Positions 28,197 through 38,609 of a stretch of 64,000 nucleotides of DNA are shown one piece after another. The stretch lies in NCBI RefSeq assembly GCF_009707485.1, contig NZ_CP046121.1:1488001-1552000 (forward strand). The letters run 5' to 3'. This DNA comes from Nostocoides sp. HKS02 (GTDB lineage: Bacteria; Actinomycetota; Actinomycetes; Actinomycetales; Dermatophilaceae). The notes under the pieces are model-generated. The model was not told where the DNA came from. It saw nothing but the letters and a program-made list of their open reading frames with translations, and made no database searches. How positions within the stretch are numbered: the first letter of the stretch is position 1; each line of letters opens with the position of its first letter. Made by a program: the position numbers and the translations under genes.

Positions 28197-30598
28197 TCAA
28201 CGACCGCGCCAGGTCACACCGACCCGACCACCCTCCTCCACGACAGCCACATCCCCTCGCTGGTCGGTCCGGAACACCGCAGACCCGTTGCGGCGCAAGA
28301 CCGCCAATGCCTTTGCCGATGGGTGCCCGTAGTCGTTCCCCTCACCGACACTGATCACCGCCACCGGGCTCCGCACGGCGTCCATGAAGGCCTCATCGAG
28401 GTTGGCTGACCCGTGGTGGGGCGCCTTGACCACGTCGAACGACTGCGCCTCGGCAGCCATCGCCGGGCTGCGTCGCAGCTCCAGCAGCACGGCGTGGGCG
28501 GCCTCGCGCTCCACGTCGCCGAGGAGCAGCAGGTGGACCGGCCCGGACCGGACGGCCAGCACGACACTGGCATTGTTCGGCACCGACCCCGAGGCGATCC
28601 GGCGGGCCGGCCACCACACCTCCGCCGTGACGCCGCTCCACGCGAGGTGGTCCCCGGCATACAGGTCGCGGATGGGTATGCCGCGGGCGCCGGCCCACCT
28701 CGCGACCTCCCTCCACTGGTAGGGAGGCTCGCGCACCGGACTGGCGAGGATCTCGCCCACGTCCCGCCCGGCGAGCGCACCGGGGAGGCCGTCGACGTGG
28801 TCGGCGTGGAAGTGGCTGAGGACAACCGAATCCAGGACGGTGACGTGGAGGCGCCCCAGGCAGCTGTTGATCGCCGCCGGATCGGGCCCTGCGTCGACGA
28901 GGACCGCGTGACCCGGTGTCGTGGCCAACACCAGACCGTCACCCTGGCCCACGTCACACGCGACGAAGCGCCAACCCGCTGGGGGCCAGGTCAACGCGGT
29001 CGTCGGGGCGAGGAAGGCCAGCAGCGTGATGGCGCCAGCCAGGGCCAGCACCGGGTGGAGGGACACCTGATGGAGCCACCACCGGCCGGTCACCACCACA
29101 GCGACGGTCAGCGCCGTCAGCAGCAGCGCGCCCGGGGCGCCGTCGAGCCACGGCAGGGTGCCGCCGGGGACGGTGGCGCACGTGCGCGCGACCCAGGCGA
29201 TCCCGAGCGTCGGGAGAGCCCCGAGCCAGCACAGCATGGTCGCGCCGAACGGCCACAGCGGAGCCACCACCGCGGCGGCGACCCCGCAGACGGTCGCGGG
29301 TGCCACGAAGGGAGCGGCGAGGAGGTTCGCGAACACACCCATGACCGACACGGAGCCCTGGAGGAGGACCACGACCGGGGCGCACATGGCCTGGGCCGCC
29401 ACCGGGATCGCGATGGCAGGCCCCCACGACCGGAGCCGCGTGGGCAGCCGGCGCCCGATCGCCTCCCCCAGCTACGGGTGAACAGCAGCAGCCCCAGCGT
29501 GGCCAAGGTCGAGAGGGCAAAACCGTAGGACCGGCTCAGCCAGGGGTCGACCACGAGCAGGACGATGACCGCAGCCGACAGCACCGGGATACCCGCACCA
29601 CGGCGCGAACGGCTGAGACCGATCAGGCCGATCACGCCCATCGTGGCGGCGCGGACGACGCTCGGCTCCGGTCTGGCCAGGACGACGAACCCCGCGAGCG
29701 CCGCCACCGCGACCGCGGGCCGCCCCCGTCGAGGGACGCCCACGAGCGCCGCCGCCCCCATGGCGAAGGTCAGCACGATCGCGACGTTCGAGCCGCTGAC
29801 GGCTGACAGATGGGTCATGCCGGTAGCCAGCATGGCCTCGGTGAGATCGGCAGGGGTGCGGCTGGTATCGCCGATGACCAGCGCGGGGATCAAACCTCGG
29901 GCGTCCGCAGGCAAGGGTTCGGCTGCTCGGCGCAGGCCGGCCCTCAGGTGGTCGGCCGCCCGCGGAACCAGCCCGGGGGGCGCCACCGGCGACGGCCTCG
30001 CCAGCGGCCTGAAGACGGCCACGACCTCCTCACCGGGATCGGCCGGGATGAGGGTGCCGCGGGCGCGGATGGTCTCGTGCCACCGAACCGCCTGCCAGGA
30101 CTCGTCGCCGATCACCCGCACGGGCGTGGACACCCGCGCCTGGCGCCCCCGCCCGGTCACCTCGTGCACGTCGACGGTCAGGCGAACCGTGGCACCACCG
30201 AGGTGCGCGCTGACCAGCATGGGATCACTGGTCACCCGGCCAGTGATCACGACGGCAGCGTGCTCGGCGGCGAGCGCCCGGACCGGCCCGGTCTCGTGCA
30301 GGGCGCTCTGCGCCGCAGCCGCAGTCAGCACCACGCTCACCGCCGCGAAGACGAGCGCGAGCAGGGGGACCCACGATGCGCCAGGTATGGGAGCGGCCCC
30401 CGGGGTTGGGCGTACCCGGCGCCCTCGCCGGCGCCGGACGAGCAGGAGGGCGGCGACGGCGAGGACTGCGGCGGCCGCGGCATTCGCCTGCGGTGGCAGG
30501 CCGAGTGCGGCAGCACCGACGGCCCACCCAGCCATCGCGGGCACCAGCATGCGCAGATCAGCGACGGCGGGCGGACCACCCCGCTCGACCCCACTCAC
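28197..30598 (-). CDS. comEC: ComEC/Rec2 DNA-uptake channel, frameshifted
   Basis: Two frames join near 29465-29469, where a run of five C (+ strand) appears one base short. Joining them gives 801 codons. The N-terminal membrane and DUF4131 portion is followed by the competence core (LIPALVIGDTSRTPADLTEAMLATGMTHLSAVSGSNVA, given as its two halves around LTEAML). The last part is a metallo-beta-lactamase-like domain (LSHFHADHVDGLPGAL, KAPHHGSANL). ComEC conducts single-stranded DNA across the membrane and may degrade the other strand. ATGA overlap with comEA. Whether the break is real or a homopolymer error is open. Confidence 0.88.
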
Positions 30599-31629
30599 AC
30601 GGTCACCTTGGGTCGGAGCTGGGCGAAGATCTTCTCCCCGATGCCGCTGACCTCGCCCAGCTCGTCGACGGAGGCGAACCGGCCGTGCTCGGTGCGCCAG
30701 TCCACGATCCGCTGGGCCAGAACCGGCCCGACCCCGGGCAGGTCCTCGAGCTGGGTCGTCGAGGCGGTGTTGAGGTTGACCAGCGCGGACGCCCCACCGG
30801 CGCCCGCCCCCGTTCCAACACCGGTCCCAGGCCCACCCGCGGCCCCAGCGACGCCACCCGTCGCGACCACCTCACCCGGCTTTGGCACTCGCAGCTGCTC
30901 GCCATCGACGAGCAGCCTGGCGAGGTTGATCGCCGCGAGATCTGCCCCGCGGCTGGCGCCCCCGGCTCTGGCGACCGCGTCGGCAACCCTCGAGCCTGCG
31001 GGGAGCCGAAGCAGGCCTGGCCTCGCGACCTGGCCGACCACATGGACGGTCACCGTCGCCGTCGGCGGTCCCCCACCGCCCGAGCCGGTGGCCGACGCCG
31101 CGAAAGCCGTGGCTCCGCCGCTGCCCGTCGCCCCTCGGGCCGCCACGGCCGAACCAGACCGCGACGGCGCCACCACATGGGGCGTGCTCGCCGCCCTCGC
31201 CATGGCGACCCGCACACCGAACCCGGCGGCGCTGAGCAGGACCACGATAACCAGCCCGACGGCGGCGGCCCGGGACCCGCTCACCCGCGCACCGCGCAGC
31301 GCTGCCGGCAGGGTCAGGAAGCGCGGAGGTGGCGGTGCGGGTCGCCGATGACGCCCTGGTCGGGCGTCGGACCGCTCCCCCACCGAGGTCGGTCGCACCG
31401 GCAGCCACGGCTCCACAGCCGGCTGGTCCGGCCGTGTGTCCGCGGTCGCGTCCACGTTGTCCACGGTCGCGTCCACGGTCGCGTCCACGGTCGCGTCCGC
31501 GGTCGCGTCCGTCTCGTCCGCGTCGTGCGCGTCGTCCGCGTCGCGTCCGGGTGCTGCGCGACGCTCGGTCGACGCGAGCAGCGCACGGAGCCGTGGCGAG
31601 GGCTCGGTGGGGCGGCGACGCAGCGGCAT
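30595..31629 (-). CDS. comEA: ComEA-like helix-hairpin-helix DNA-binding protein
   Basis: 344 residues. A long charged N-terminus with Asp-Ala-Thr-Val repeats (12-bp repeats near 31456-31510) is followed by one membrane helix (AVGLVIVVLLSAAGFGV), an SLBB domain (VHVVGQVARPGLLRLPAG) and a C-terminal double helix-hairpin-helix (LNTASTTQLEDLPGVGPVLAQ). It should bind incoming DNA outside the membrane and hand it to ComEC. The ATGA overlap with comEC indicates one operon. Confidence 0.92.
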   Translation of the reverse strand: MPLRRRPTEPSPRLRALLASTERRAAPGRDADDAHDADETDATADATVDATVDATVDNVDATADTRPDQPAVEPWLPVRPTSVGERSDARPGRHRRPAPPPPRFLTLPAALRGARVSGSRAAAVGLVIVVLLSAAGFGVRVAMARAASTPHVVAPSRSGSAVAARGATGSGGATAFAASATGSGGGGPPTATVTVHVVGQVARPGLLRLPAGSRVADAVARAGGASRGADLAAINLARLLVDGEQLRVPKPGEVVATGGVAGAAGGPGTGVGTGAGAGGASALVNLNTASTTQLEDLPGVGPVLAQRIVDWRTEHGRFASVDELGEVSGIGEKIFAQLRPKVTV

Positions 31630-31705
31630 ACGCGAACGGTAGGAACCGGGGGCACCCCGGCTGGAACCGGGAAGGGCACGTCTGTGGACAGCAGGCGGGG
31701 TGCGA

Positions 31706-32341
31706 TCAGCCTGTGGAGGACGCGTCCTTGCGAGCCGAGATCCACAGCTCGATATTGCGCCGGTGTCGGTAGATCACGACCACGGCCAGCACGACACACC
31801 AGGCACCGCTGTCGCGCGTCCCGAACGGGACCCAGCGCAGCCAGCTCATGAGGCCGAGCACCAGGAGCACGACGCAGGCCGACACCGACGCCCCGGCCAC
31901 CCACCGCAACCGCCACACCAGCAGCCCGAAGATCGCGACCATGAGCAGGCCGAACCACGGCTCCACCGCGAGGATCGCCCCCAACGAGGTCGCGACCCCC
32001 TTGCCGCCCTGGCCCTTGAGGAACGGTGACCAGATGTGGCCCAGGACCACCGCGAGGCCGACACACAGGGCAGTGATCGGGCCGATGAGCTGTGCCGCTA
32101 CGACGACGGGGACGAGCCCCTTGAGGACGTCGAGCACACCGACCAGCACACCCCACCGAGCGCCCAGGACCCGGCCGACGTTGGTGGCGCCCGGGTTGCC
32201 GGACCCGGAGCGCCGCAGGTCCTTGCCGAACACCCTGGCCAGGATGGTGGCGGGGTTCACGGCCCCGATGACGAACGCCGCCGCCGAGGCAACCGGGAGC
32301 TTCGTCACCTCCCACACAGTGGCGTGGTCGGTGACGATCAT
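31706..32341 (-). CDS. plsY: Glycerol-3-phosphate acyltransferase PlsY
   Basis: 211 residues with five or so membrane helices. The three family motifs are present: GSGNPGATNVGRVLG, the glycine-rich GQGGKGVATSLGA and the C-terminal IYRHRRNIELW. It acylates glycerol-3-phosphate from acyl-phosphate, the first step of phospholipid synthesis. Its ATG overlaps the stop of the DegV-family gene by four bases (32338-32341); the fatty-acid-binding role of DegV proteins fits this pairing. Confidence 0.93.
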   Translation of the reverse strand: MIVTDHATVWEVTKLPVASAAAFVIGAVNPATILARVFGKDLRRSGSGNPGATNVGRVLGARWGVLVGVLDVLKGLVPVVVAAQLIGPITALCVGLAVVLGHIWSPFLKGQGGKGVATSLGAILAVEPWFGLLMVAIFGLLVWRLRWVAGASVSACVVLLVLGLMSWLRWVPFGTRDSGAWCVVLAVVVIYRHRRNIELWISARKDASSTG

Positions 32342-33189
32342 GTGCTCGGGCGCGGCGAGACCGCGACGGCCAACGTCCCGGGGCCGACATGGGCGCCCAC
32401 GACGGCGCCGAGCTCCACCGTGACGACCTCGCGAGCCGACCCCACGCGTGCGCGCAGGCGCGCGGCCAGGTCCTCGGCCCGAGTGGCCGAGTCGAGGTGC
32501 TGCACCGCGATGTCGACCTCGTCGGGACCCTCGCCGGCCGCGGCCGCCAGCTCCTCGAGGCGCGCCAGCGCGCGTGACGAGGTACGCACCTTCTCCAGCC
32601 CGCGGATGTGGCCCTCGACGAGGCCGAGGATGGGTTTGATGGCCAGGGCTGAGCCGAGGAACGCCGACGCGGACCCGATGCGCCCACCCCGGCGCAGGTG
32701 CTCGAGGGTGTCGACGTAGAAGACCACGGTCGAGGCCTCGCATCGCCACAATGCTTGTGCCGCAACGTCTTCGGCCGACCCACCTGCTGCGGCCAGCTCG
32801 GCGGCCGAGACGACGGCGAACCCCATCGCCATGCCCAGCGACCGCGAGTCGACGACGGTGACCGGAATCGGCGAGTGCTGGGCCGCGAGGTGTGCGGACT
32901 CCACCGTAGAGGACATGTCAGCCGAGATGTGCACCGAGACCACGGCCTCCGCGCCGCCGGCGGCAGCCTTCTCGTAGGCGTCGAGGAACGCCTGCGGCGA
33001 GGGTCGCGACGTCGAGACCGGCGTAAAGCTCCGGAGCGCTGCCGCCACCTCGGCCGTCGTGACGTCGACACCCTCGCTGAACTCGGTGCCACCGATCACG
33101 ACGTGCAGCGGCACGACCTGGATGCCGTGGGCGTCGACGACGGACGACGGCAGGTATGCCGTGCTGTCGGTGACGATCGCAACGCTCAC
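32338..33189 (-). CDS. DegV family fatty-acid-binding protein
   Basis: 283 residues covering the whole DegV fold: AIVTDSTAYLPSSVVDAHGI at the N-terminus, SRPSPQAFLDAYEKAA, HISADMSSTVESAHLAA, VDSRSLGMAMGF and RRGGRIGSASAFLGSALAIKP in the lipid-binding part. Such proteins bind fatty acids and feed fatty-acid kinase systems. It is coupled to plsY by an ATGA overlap. GTG start with GAGG immediately upstream. Confidence 0.92.
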   Translation of the reverse strand: MSVAIVTDSTAYLPSSVVDAHGIQVVPLHVVIGGTEFSEGVDVTTAEVAAALRSFTPVSTSRPSPQAFLDAYEKAAAGGAEAVVSVHISADMSSTVESAHLAAQHSPIPVTVVDSRSLGMAMGFAVVSAAELAAAGGSAEDVAAQALWRCEASTVVFYVDTLEHLRRGGRIGSASAFLGSALAIKPILGLVEGHIRGLEKVRTSSRALARLEELAAAAGEGPDEVDIAVQHLDSATRAEDLAARLRARVGSAREVVTVELGAVVGAHVGPGTLAVAVSPRPST

Positions 33190-33220
33190 CCTCGAAGGCT
33201 ATCCAGTCCGCCGCTGGGGC

Positions 33221-33254
33221 TGCCGCTCAGGCCGGATCTGCCGCTCAGGCCGGA
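33221..33254. repeat. 16-bp direct duplication spanning the leuS stop codon
   Basis: TGCCGCTCAGGCCGGA occurs at 33221-33236 and 33239-33254. The second copy contains the leuS stop (33245-33247); the first lies just past it, giving a repeated TGA downstream of the gene. Confidence 0.6.
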
Positions 33255-36145
33255 ACGACGTTCACGAGCTTGGGCGCCCGCACGATGACCGTGCGGATGC
33301 CACCCTCGGTGGCGGCCCGGACCTTCGGGAGCGCCAGCACCTGCTCGCGTAGCGTGTTCTCGTCGATGTCCGCGGGCACCTCGATGCGGTCACGCACCTT
33401 GCCCTTGATCTGCACGACGCAGGTCACCGTGTCCTCGACCAACCACGCCGGGTCTGCCACCGGGAAGGTCGCGAAGGTGATCGACTCCTCGTGACCCAGC
33501 CGGGACCACAGCTCCTCGGCGATGTGCGGCGCCAGGGGCGCCACCATCACCACCAGCTGCTCGGCGGCCTCGCGCGGCACGGCCTCCAGCTTGGTGAGGG
33601 CGTTGTTGAGCTCGATGAGGCGGGCGATCGCGGTGTTGAAGCCCAGCGCGGCATAGTCGCGCGAGACCGCGTCGATCGCCCGGTGGAGGGCTCGCGTGGT
33701 CTCGGGGGCCATCGCCTCGTCGACGACCCTGACCTCACCGGTCTCCTCGTCGATCACGTTGCGCCACAGGCGCTGCAGGAACCGCTGGGCACCGACGACC
33801 GCGCGCGTCTCCCACGGCTTGCTCAGCTCGAGGGGACCCATCGACATCTCGTAGACGCGCAGCGTGTCGGCGCCGTACTGCTCGAACATCTCGTCGGGAC
33901 TGACGACGTTCTTGAGCGACTTGCCGATCTTGCCGTACTCGCGGGTGACGGGCTGACCACGCCACGTGTAGCTCATCTCACCCGACTCGCCGGCGACCTC
34001 GACCACCTCGGCCGCCTCGACGGGCTGGCCGCGGTCGTCGCGGTACGCCGCGGCCTGGATGTAGCCCTGCGAGAAGTACCGGCGGAACGGCTCCTCACTG
34101 GTCAGGTGACCCAGGTCGAACAGGACCTTGTGCCAGAACCGCGCGTAGAGGAGATGCAGCACCGCGTGCTCCACCCCGCCGATGTAGAGGTCGACGCCAC
34201 CGGGGTCGCGGGTGCCTTCGGGCGCGCCGAGCACGGGCGTCGCCTGAGGCCCCATCCAGTACTGCTCGTTGCCCGGGTCGACGAAGGCGTCCTGGTTGGC
34301 GGGGTCGAGGTAACGCAAGTAGTACCAACACGATCCGGCCCAGTTGGGCATGGTGTTGGTCTCTCGCCGGTAGGTGCGAACCCCGCGCCCATCGCCCAGG
34401 TCGAGCTCGACGTTGACCCAGTCCTGCACGCGGCCGAGGGGCGGCTCGGGGCTGCTGCTGTCGTCCTCCGGCTCGAAGGTCTTGGGCGAGTAGTCGGGCA
34501 CGTCGGGCAGCTCGATCGGCAGCATCGACTCGGGCACCCCGTGGGCGTTGCCCTCCTCGTCGAAGACGATGGGGAACGGCTCGCCCCAGTAGCGCTGGCG
34601 GCTGAAGAGCCAGTCACGCAGCTTGTAGTTGACCGTGCCCTGCCCGAGCTCCTTGGCCGACAGCCACTCGATGATCGTCGCCTTGGCCTCGGCCACTCCC
34701 AGCCCGTCGAGCGAGATCTCGTCGTTCGCCGAGTTGATGGCAGGCCCGTCCCCGGTGAACGCCTCGTCGTCCGGATGCCCCTCGCTGGGCTGAACCGTCC
34801 GCACGATGGGCAGTCCGAACCGGGTGGCGAAGTCCCAGTCACGCTCGTCCTGACCCGGCACGGCCATGATCGCGCCAGTGCCGTAGCCCATCAGCACGTA
34901 GTCGGCGACGAACACCGGAACCTGGTGTCCGTTCACGGGATTCGTGGCCCATGCGCCCGTGAAGACGCCGGTCTTGTCCTTGCCCTCGGTCTGGCGCTCC
35001 ACCTCGCTCTTGCGTGAGGCACTGCGCTGGTATGCCGCGACCGCAGCCTGCGGTCCCGACTCGCCACCCGTCCAGGCCGGGTTGGTGCCCTCGGGCCAGT
35101 CACCCTCGGGGACAACAGTCGCCAGGAGCGGGTGCTCGGGGGCGAGCACCATGAACGTCGCCCCGAAGAGGGTGTCGGGGCGGGTGGTGAAGACCTCGAT
35201 GCCCTCGGCGTGACCGACCACCGGGAACATGACGCGAGCGCCCTGGCTGCGGCCGATCCAGTTGCGCTGCATGAGCTTGACCTTCTCGGGCCAGTCCACG
35301 CGGTCGAGGTCGTCGGCGAGCCGGTCGGCATACGCGGTGATGCGCATCATCCACTGGCGCAGGCTCTTCTTGAAGACCGGGAAGTTGCCCCGCTCGGAGC
35401 GGCCGTCGTTGGTGACCTCCTCGTTGGACAGCACGGTGCCCAGGCCGGGCGCCCAGTTGACCGGCGCCTCGGAGGTGTACGCGAGGCGGTAGCCGTCGAG
35501 GATCGCGTGGCGCTCGTCGGAGGACAGGTCAGCCCAGCCCCGACCGTCCTCGGCGGGCAGCGGCCTCGTGCCGTCCTCGAACTGGGCCACGAGCTCGTCG
35601 ATCGGGCGGGCCCGGCCGCGACCACCGTCTGCGCGCACGGCCTCGGGGTCGTACCACGCGTTGAAGATCTGCAGGAAGATCCACTGGGTCCAGCGGTAGT
35701 AGTCCGGGTCGATCGTGGCGATCGTCCGTCGGTCGTCGTGACCGAGCCCCAGCCGCCGCAGCTGGCGCTTCATGACGACCATGTTGGCCTCGGTCGTCGT
35801 GCGCGGGTGCTGGCCGGTCTGCACGGCGAACTGCTCGGCGGGCAGGCCGAAGGCGTCGTACCCGAGGCAGTGCAGCACGTTCTTCCCGGTCATCCGGTGG
35901 TAGCGCGCGAACACGTCGGTGGCGATGTAGCCCAGCGGGTGGCCGACGTGGAGCCCGGCGCCACTGGGGTAGGGAAACATGTCGAGCACGAGGAGCTTCT
36001 CGCGACCGGCCACCTTGTCGGGCTCAGCCCAGGGCCCGGCGGGGTTCGGTGCGTGGAATGTGCCCTCGCGCTGCCAGCGGTCCTGCCAGGCGAGCTCGAT
36101 CTGCTCGGCCAGCTCGGCGGTGTAACGGTGCGGCGTCTCGGTCAT
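33245..36145 (-). CDS. leuS: Leucyl-tRNA synthetase
   Basis: 966 residues. Class I synthetase with the HIGH-type motif in [16 protein letters not shown], the editing domain ([19 protein letters not shown]), the KMSKS-type loop in [15 protein letters not shown] and a C-terminal anticodon-binding and tail region. It charges tRNA-Leu. Start ATG 36145 with GAGGA five bases upstream. Expression is probably controlled by the leader peptide and terminator found between 36187 and 36281. Confidence 0.98.
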   Translation of the reverse strand: MTETPHRYTAELAEQIELAWQDRWQREGTFHAPNPAGPWAEPDKVAGREKLLVLDMFPYPSGAGLHVGHPLGYIATDVFARYHRMTGKNVLHCLGYDAFGLPAEQFAVQTGQHPRTTTEANMVVMKRQLRRLGLGHDDRRTIATIDPDYYRWTQWIFLQIFNAWYDPEAVRADGGRGRARPIDELVAQFEDGTRPLPAEDGRGWADLSSDERHAILDGYRLAYTSEAPVNWAPGLGTVLSNEEVTNDGRSERGNFPVFKKSLRQWMMRITAYADRLADDLDRVDWPEKVKLMQRNWIGRSQGARVMFPVVGHAEGIEVFTTRPDTLFGATFMVLAPEHPLLATVVPEGDWPEGTNPAWTGGESGPQAAVAAYQRSASRKSEVERQTEGKDKTGVFTGAWATNPVNGHQVPVFVADYVLMGYGTGAIMAVPGQDERDWDFATRFGLPIVRTVQPSEGHPDDEAFTGDGPAINSANDEISLDGLGVAEAKATIIEWLSAKELGQGTVNYKLRDWLFSRQRYWGEPFPIVFDEEGNAHGVPESMLPIELPDVPDYSPKTFEPEDDSSSPEPPLGRVQDWVNVELDLGDGRGVRTYRRETNTMPNWAGSCWYYLRYLDPANQDAFVDPGNEQYWMGPQATPVLGAPEGTRDPGGVDLYIGGVEHAVLHLLYARFWHKVLFDLGHLTSEEPFRRYFSQGYIQAAAYRDDRGQPVEAAEVVEVAGESGEMSYTWRGQPVTREYGKIGKSLKNVVSPDEMFEQYGADTLRVYEMSMGPLELSKPWETRAVVGAQRFLQRLWRNVIDEETGEVRVVDEAMAPETTRALHRAIDAVSRDYAALGFNTAIARLIELNNALTKLEAVPREAAEQLVVMVAPLAPHIAEELWSRLGHEESITFATFPVADPAWLVEDTVTCVVQIKGKVRDRIEVPADIDENTLREQVLALPKVRAATEGGIRTVIVRAPKLVNVVPA

Positions 36146-36186
36146 GTCATCCTCGGTTCGGGTCTCGGCGAACGGATCTGCTCACA

Positions 36187-36247
36187 GAAAAGCCCCTCGC
36201 GCAGGAGGGGCTGGCCGCGGTGGCCTCGGGTGGTCCCGTGGGCCAGC
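36187..36247 (-). terminator. Attenuator terminator and antiterminator upstream of leuS
   Basis: On the leuS strand the terminator is AGCCCCTC-CTGCGC-GAGGGGCT followed by TTTCTG (36212-36187). A competing helix can form between GCTGGCC (36247-36241), just after the leader-peptide stop, and GGCCAGC (36215-36209), which overlaps the left arm of the terminator. Ribosome stalling in the leader peptide would decide between the two. Short of leucyl-tRNA, leuS would be transcribed. Confidence 0.75.
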
Positions 36248-36251
36248 GCGG

Positions 36252-36281
36252 CTATCGAAGAAGCAGCAGCTGCCGTGCCAT
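36252..36281 (-). CDS. leuS leader peptide MARQLLLLR
   Basis: A nine-codon frame encodes MARQLLLLR with four consecutive leucine codons and ends with TAG. AGGG lies four bases before the ATG. It sits directly upstream of the attenuator hairpins and about 107 bp before leuS. Runs of the regulatory amino acid in a short leader are the classic sign of ribosome-mediated attenuation. Confidence 0.78.
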   Translation of the reverse strand: MARQLLLLR

Positions 36282-36352
36282 GGGCCCTAGGTTAGCGCAG
36301 GGCTCGCAGCGCGCTCGGCGCGCTGTCGGCGCGGCGGCATACGCTCACCCGC

Positions 36353-36992
36353 ATGACCGCACCCGTGTCCACCTCCGCCGACCTGCGCGCCGTCCTCGAT
36401 GCCGTCATGACGGGGTTCGCCGTGGTTCCCGACGACGGCTGGGGGCGCCCCGCGCACGGTCTCGACTGGGACTGCCGCGACACCGCCGCCCACCTGCTCG
36501 ACGACTTCGGCTTCTACGCCATGAACCTGGCCGGGCGGTTCCCCCCGCAGGACGACTACCTCGACCTGCTCGAGCCCGCGCCGTGGCAGCCCAGCAGCCC
36601 GCCCATCGTCTTCTGGCCCGACCCCGCCAAGGGAACCGAGGCCATCGTGCGCTGCGTCGACGGGGTCGGCGGCCTGCTCGTCGCGGTCACGGCCACCGCT
36701 CCAGCTGGGCACGTGGGCTACCACCCCCGGGGCAACGCCGATGCCTCCGGCTTCGCGGCCATGGGGATCGTCGAGGCGGCGGCCCACGCCTGGGACGTGC
36801 TCACCGCCCACGACGTCGAGTTCCGGGTGGACGACGCAATCTGCGAGCGCGTGCTCACCCGGCTTGTTCCCCGGCGCGATCCGCACCGATGACGCGTGGC
36901 AGGACCTGCTGCGCGCCACCGGCCGCACCGAGGAGACCCGCGACCTGCCCTGGACCTGGGACTCCAGCGTCCGCGCGACCTACGGCCCCTAG
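36353..36992 (+). CDS. Maleylpyruvate isomerase/DinB-fold (MDMPI) family protein, frameshifted
   Basis: Reading GCTGTT in place of GCTTGTT (36862-36868) joins two frames into 213 codons. The N-terminal part matches the mycothiol-dependent maleylpyruvate isomerase-like four-helix fold (LDWDCRDTAAHLLDDFGFYAMN, GIVEAAAHAWDVLTAH, which supply potential metal-binding histidines). The restored end reads LTRLFPGAIRTDD and AWQDLLRATGRTEE. Function is unknown beyond the fold. It is divergent from the leuS leader. Confidence 0.75.
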
Positions 36993-37014
36993 GTCGCGGG
37001 TTCGGCCGGCCGAT

Positions 37015-37042
37015 TCGCGTCGGCTCAGTCGCGTCGGCTCAG
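37015..37042. repeat. 14-bp tandem duplication spanning a stop codon
   Basis: TCGCGTCGGCTCAG is repeated directly (37015-37028, 37029-37042). The second copy contains the stop of the DeoC-like gene, the first adds another TGA. Confidence 0.6.
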
Positions 37043-37758
37043 TCGTAGTCCCACCCGTGGAGCGGCACGGCCATGGGCATCCACTGCGCGCGTGACCTGG
37101 CTTCGTCCAGCAGCGAGCCGACGTCGGCGTTGAACCGGTCCATTCCTTCGGCGATGGCCAGGAGCAGGACGTCGATACTGCGCACCGGCGTGGTCCACTT
37201 CAGCAGGACTCGGGGCCCCAAGGCCCTCCGCAGCTGGCGCATGTGGCCGAAGTTGGCGCGCCGACCGTCCCACACCCCGACCTGGATCAGGCTGGCGCCG
37301 GCGTCGAGGCACAGTTTCGCCGCAGCGATCTCCTGCTCGAGGTCCATCCGCCCGACATCGATCACGGCGCGGGAGGAGGCCCCCTGGTGGTGAGCCGCGG
37401 TGGTGACGGCCCCGAGGGCGGCGGCGAAGGCGCGACCGCCGTCGACCTCTAGTCGCTGTTGGGTCGCGATCAGCGCGATCACCGTGGCGCCCCGGTCGAC
37501 CAGCGCCCTGGCCTGGTTGGTGAGAACCGCGAGGCCGTCGAGCGGTCCACCGCGCGCGTGGAAGTCGAGCGCCGTGCCCACCTCGACGCGCGAGCCCCTG
37601 ACCGCCTCGGCCGCGACCCGGACGTGTTCTGGCCGGCACAGGACGGCGCCGAGCCCGAGAACGGACGCCTGGCGGGCCCGTTGCGCCACGTGCTCCGCGG
37701 TGAGCTCTGGCGCGTGCGCGCGCATCTCGAGCACCTGGGCCACGTCCTCGACGGACAT
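37039..37758 (-). CDS. DeoC/LacD-type aldolase-fold protein
   Basis: About 239 residues with a deoxyribose-phosphate-aldolase-like TIM barrel: GAVLCRPEHVRVAAEAVRG, VEVGTALDFHARGG, AAAKLCLDAGASLIQVGVW and VLLKWTTPVRS. The Schiff-base lysine of DeoC (in its KTSTG strand) is replaced here by QVGVW, while the second lysine region (LLKW) keeps a lysine. So the fold is clear but standard DeoC activity is doubtful. The ATG at 37758 is used; further upstream in-frame GTG starts are possible because no strong ribosome binding site is seen. Confidence 0.65.
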   Translation of the reverse strand: MSVEDVAQVLEMRAHAPELTAEHVAQRARQASVLGLGAVLCRPEHVRVAAEAVRGSRVEVGTALDFHARGGPLDGLAVLTNQARALVDRGATVIALIATQQRLEVDGGRAFAAALGAVTTAAHHQGASSRAVIDVGRMDLEQEIAAAKLCLDAGASLIQVGVWDGRRANFGHMRQLRRALGPRVLLKWTTPVRSIDVLLLAIAEGMDRFNADVGSLLDEARSRAQWMPMAVPLHGWDYD

Positions 37759-38028
37759 GATCCGACGGTCACTGCGCACTGGACGGGACGGGGCGCTCAA
37801 GCAGGTTCCTCTCACGGCGGTCGGCCCGGGTGCCGCCCAGGCGGTTGGCTCGCGCGGCGGTTGGCTCGCGCCCCCGTGACGGCACGAACCGGAGTACCGT
37901 AGCGCAGTCAATCGGGGTCATCGACATCGATCCCCGCCCTTCCGGAGGCGAACACGACCAAACGATCTTCGCCGTTCGCACTGCTCGGGCGCGGGCGACC
38001 GGTCGCGGCGCTGCCCGACAATGGACCC

Positions 38029-38463
38029 ATGACGTGGTGGAGCCTGCTCGTCGCCCTGGCGGGCGGACTGCTCATCCTGTGGCTCGTGCTGCTGGTCACG
38101 TTGTGGCAGGCGCGCCCGGACGACCTGCGGCTGCGCGACAGCCTGCGGCTGCTGCCCGACCTCGTGCGCCTGCTCAAGCGGTTGGCCGCTGACCCGTCGG
38201 TGCCCCGCGGGGTGCGGGTGCGGCTCTGGCTGCTGCTGGCCTATCTCGCATCGCCCATCGACCTCATCCCCGACTTCGTGCCCATCCTGGGGTATGCCGA
38301 CGACGCAGTCATCGTCGCGATAGCGCTGCGGTCGGTGACCCGTCGAGCCGGTCCGGAGAGCCTGGAGCGGCACTGGCCCGGCACCCCGGATGGGCTCGCC
38401 GCCATCCGCCGCCTCGCGGGGCTGCCCGACCCCGCCCCCGACGACCACGCCTCTTCCGCGTGA
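38029..38463 (+). CDS. DUF1232 (YkvA-like) membrane protein
   Basis: 144 residues. An N-terminal membrane helix (LLVALAGGLLILWLVLLVTLW) is followed by a basic helical linker and the DUF1232 core LLLAYLASPIDLIPDFVPILGYADDAVIV, which is split by an SPIDLIPDF signature and forms a hydrophobic hairpin. Function is unknown. It stands alone; a long hairpin follows 45 bp after its stop. Confidence 0.85.
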   Translation: MTWWSLLVALAGGLLILWLVLLVTLWQARPDDLRLRDSLRLLPDLVRLLKRLAADPSVPRGVRVRLWLLLAYLASPIDLIPDFVPILGYADDAVIVAIALRSVTRRAGPESLERHWPGTPDGLAAIRRLAGLPDPAPDDHASSA

Positions 38464-38507
38464 CCCGAAGGGGCTTCGTTCGTCATACCTCCGACCCTCG
38501 ACCGGCC

Positions 38508-38555
38508 AGGTGACGCTGGGGCTGCACGGACGGCTGCCAAGCCCCGTCGTCACCT
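38508..38555. repeat. Long imperfect hairpin after DUF1232 gene
   Basis: AGGTGACG and GGGGCT (38508-38523) pair with AGCCCC and CGTCACCT (38540-38555) around a 16-base loop, with a two-base internal mismatch. It may terminate the DUF1232 transcript, although no T-tract follows. Confidence 0.5.
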
Positions 38556-38609
38556 AGTTGCTCCGTCAGCGTGCGGCACTTCGCCCACTAAGGGCGTCTC
38601 ACGTATTCC

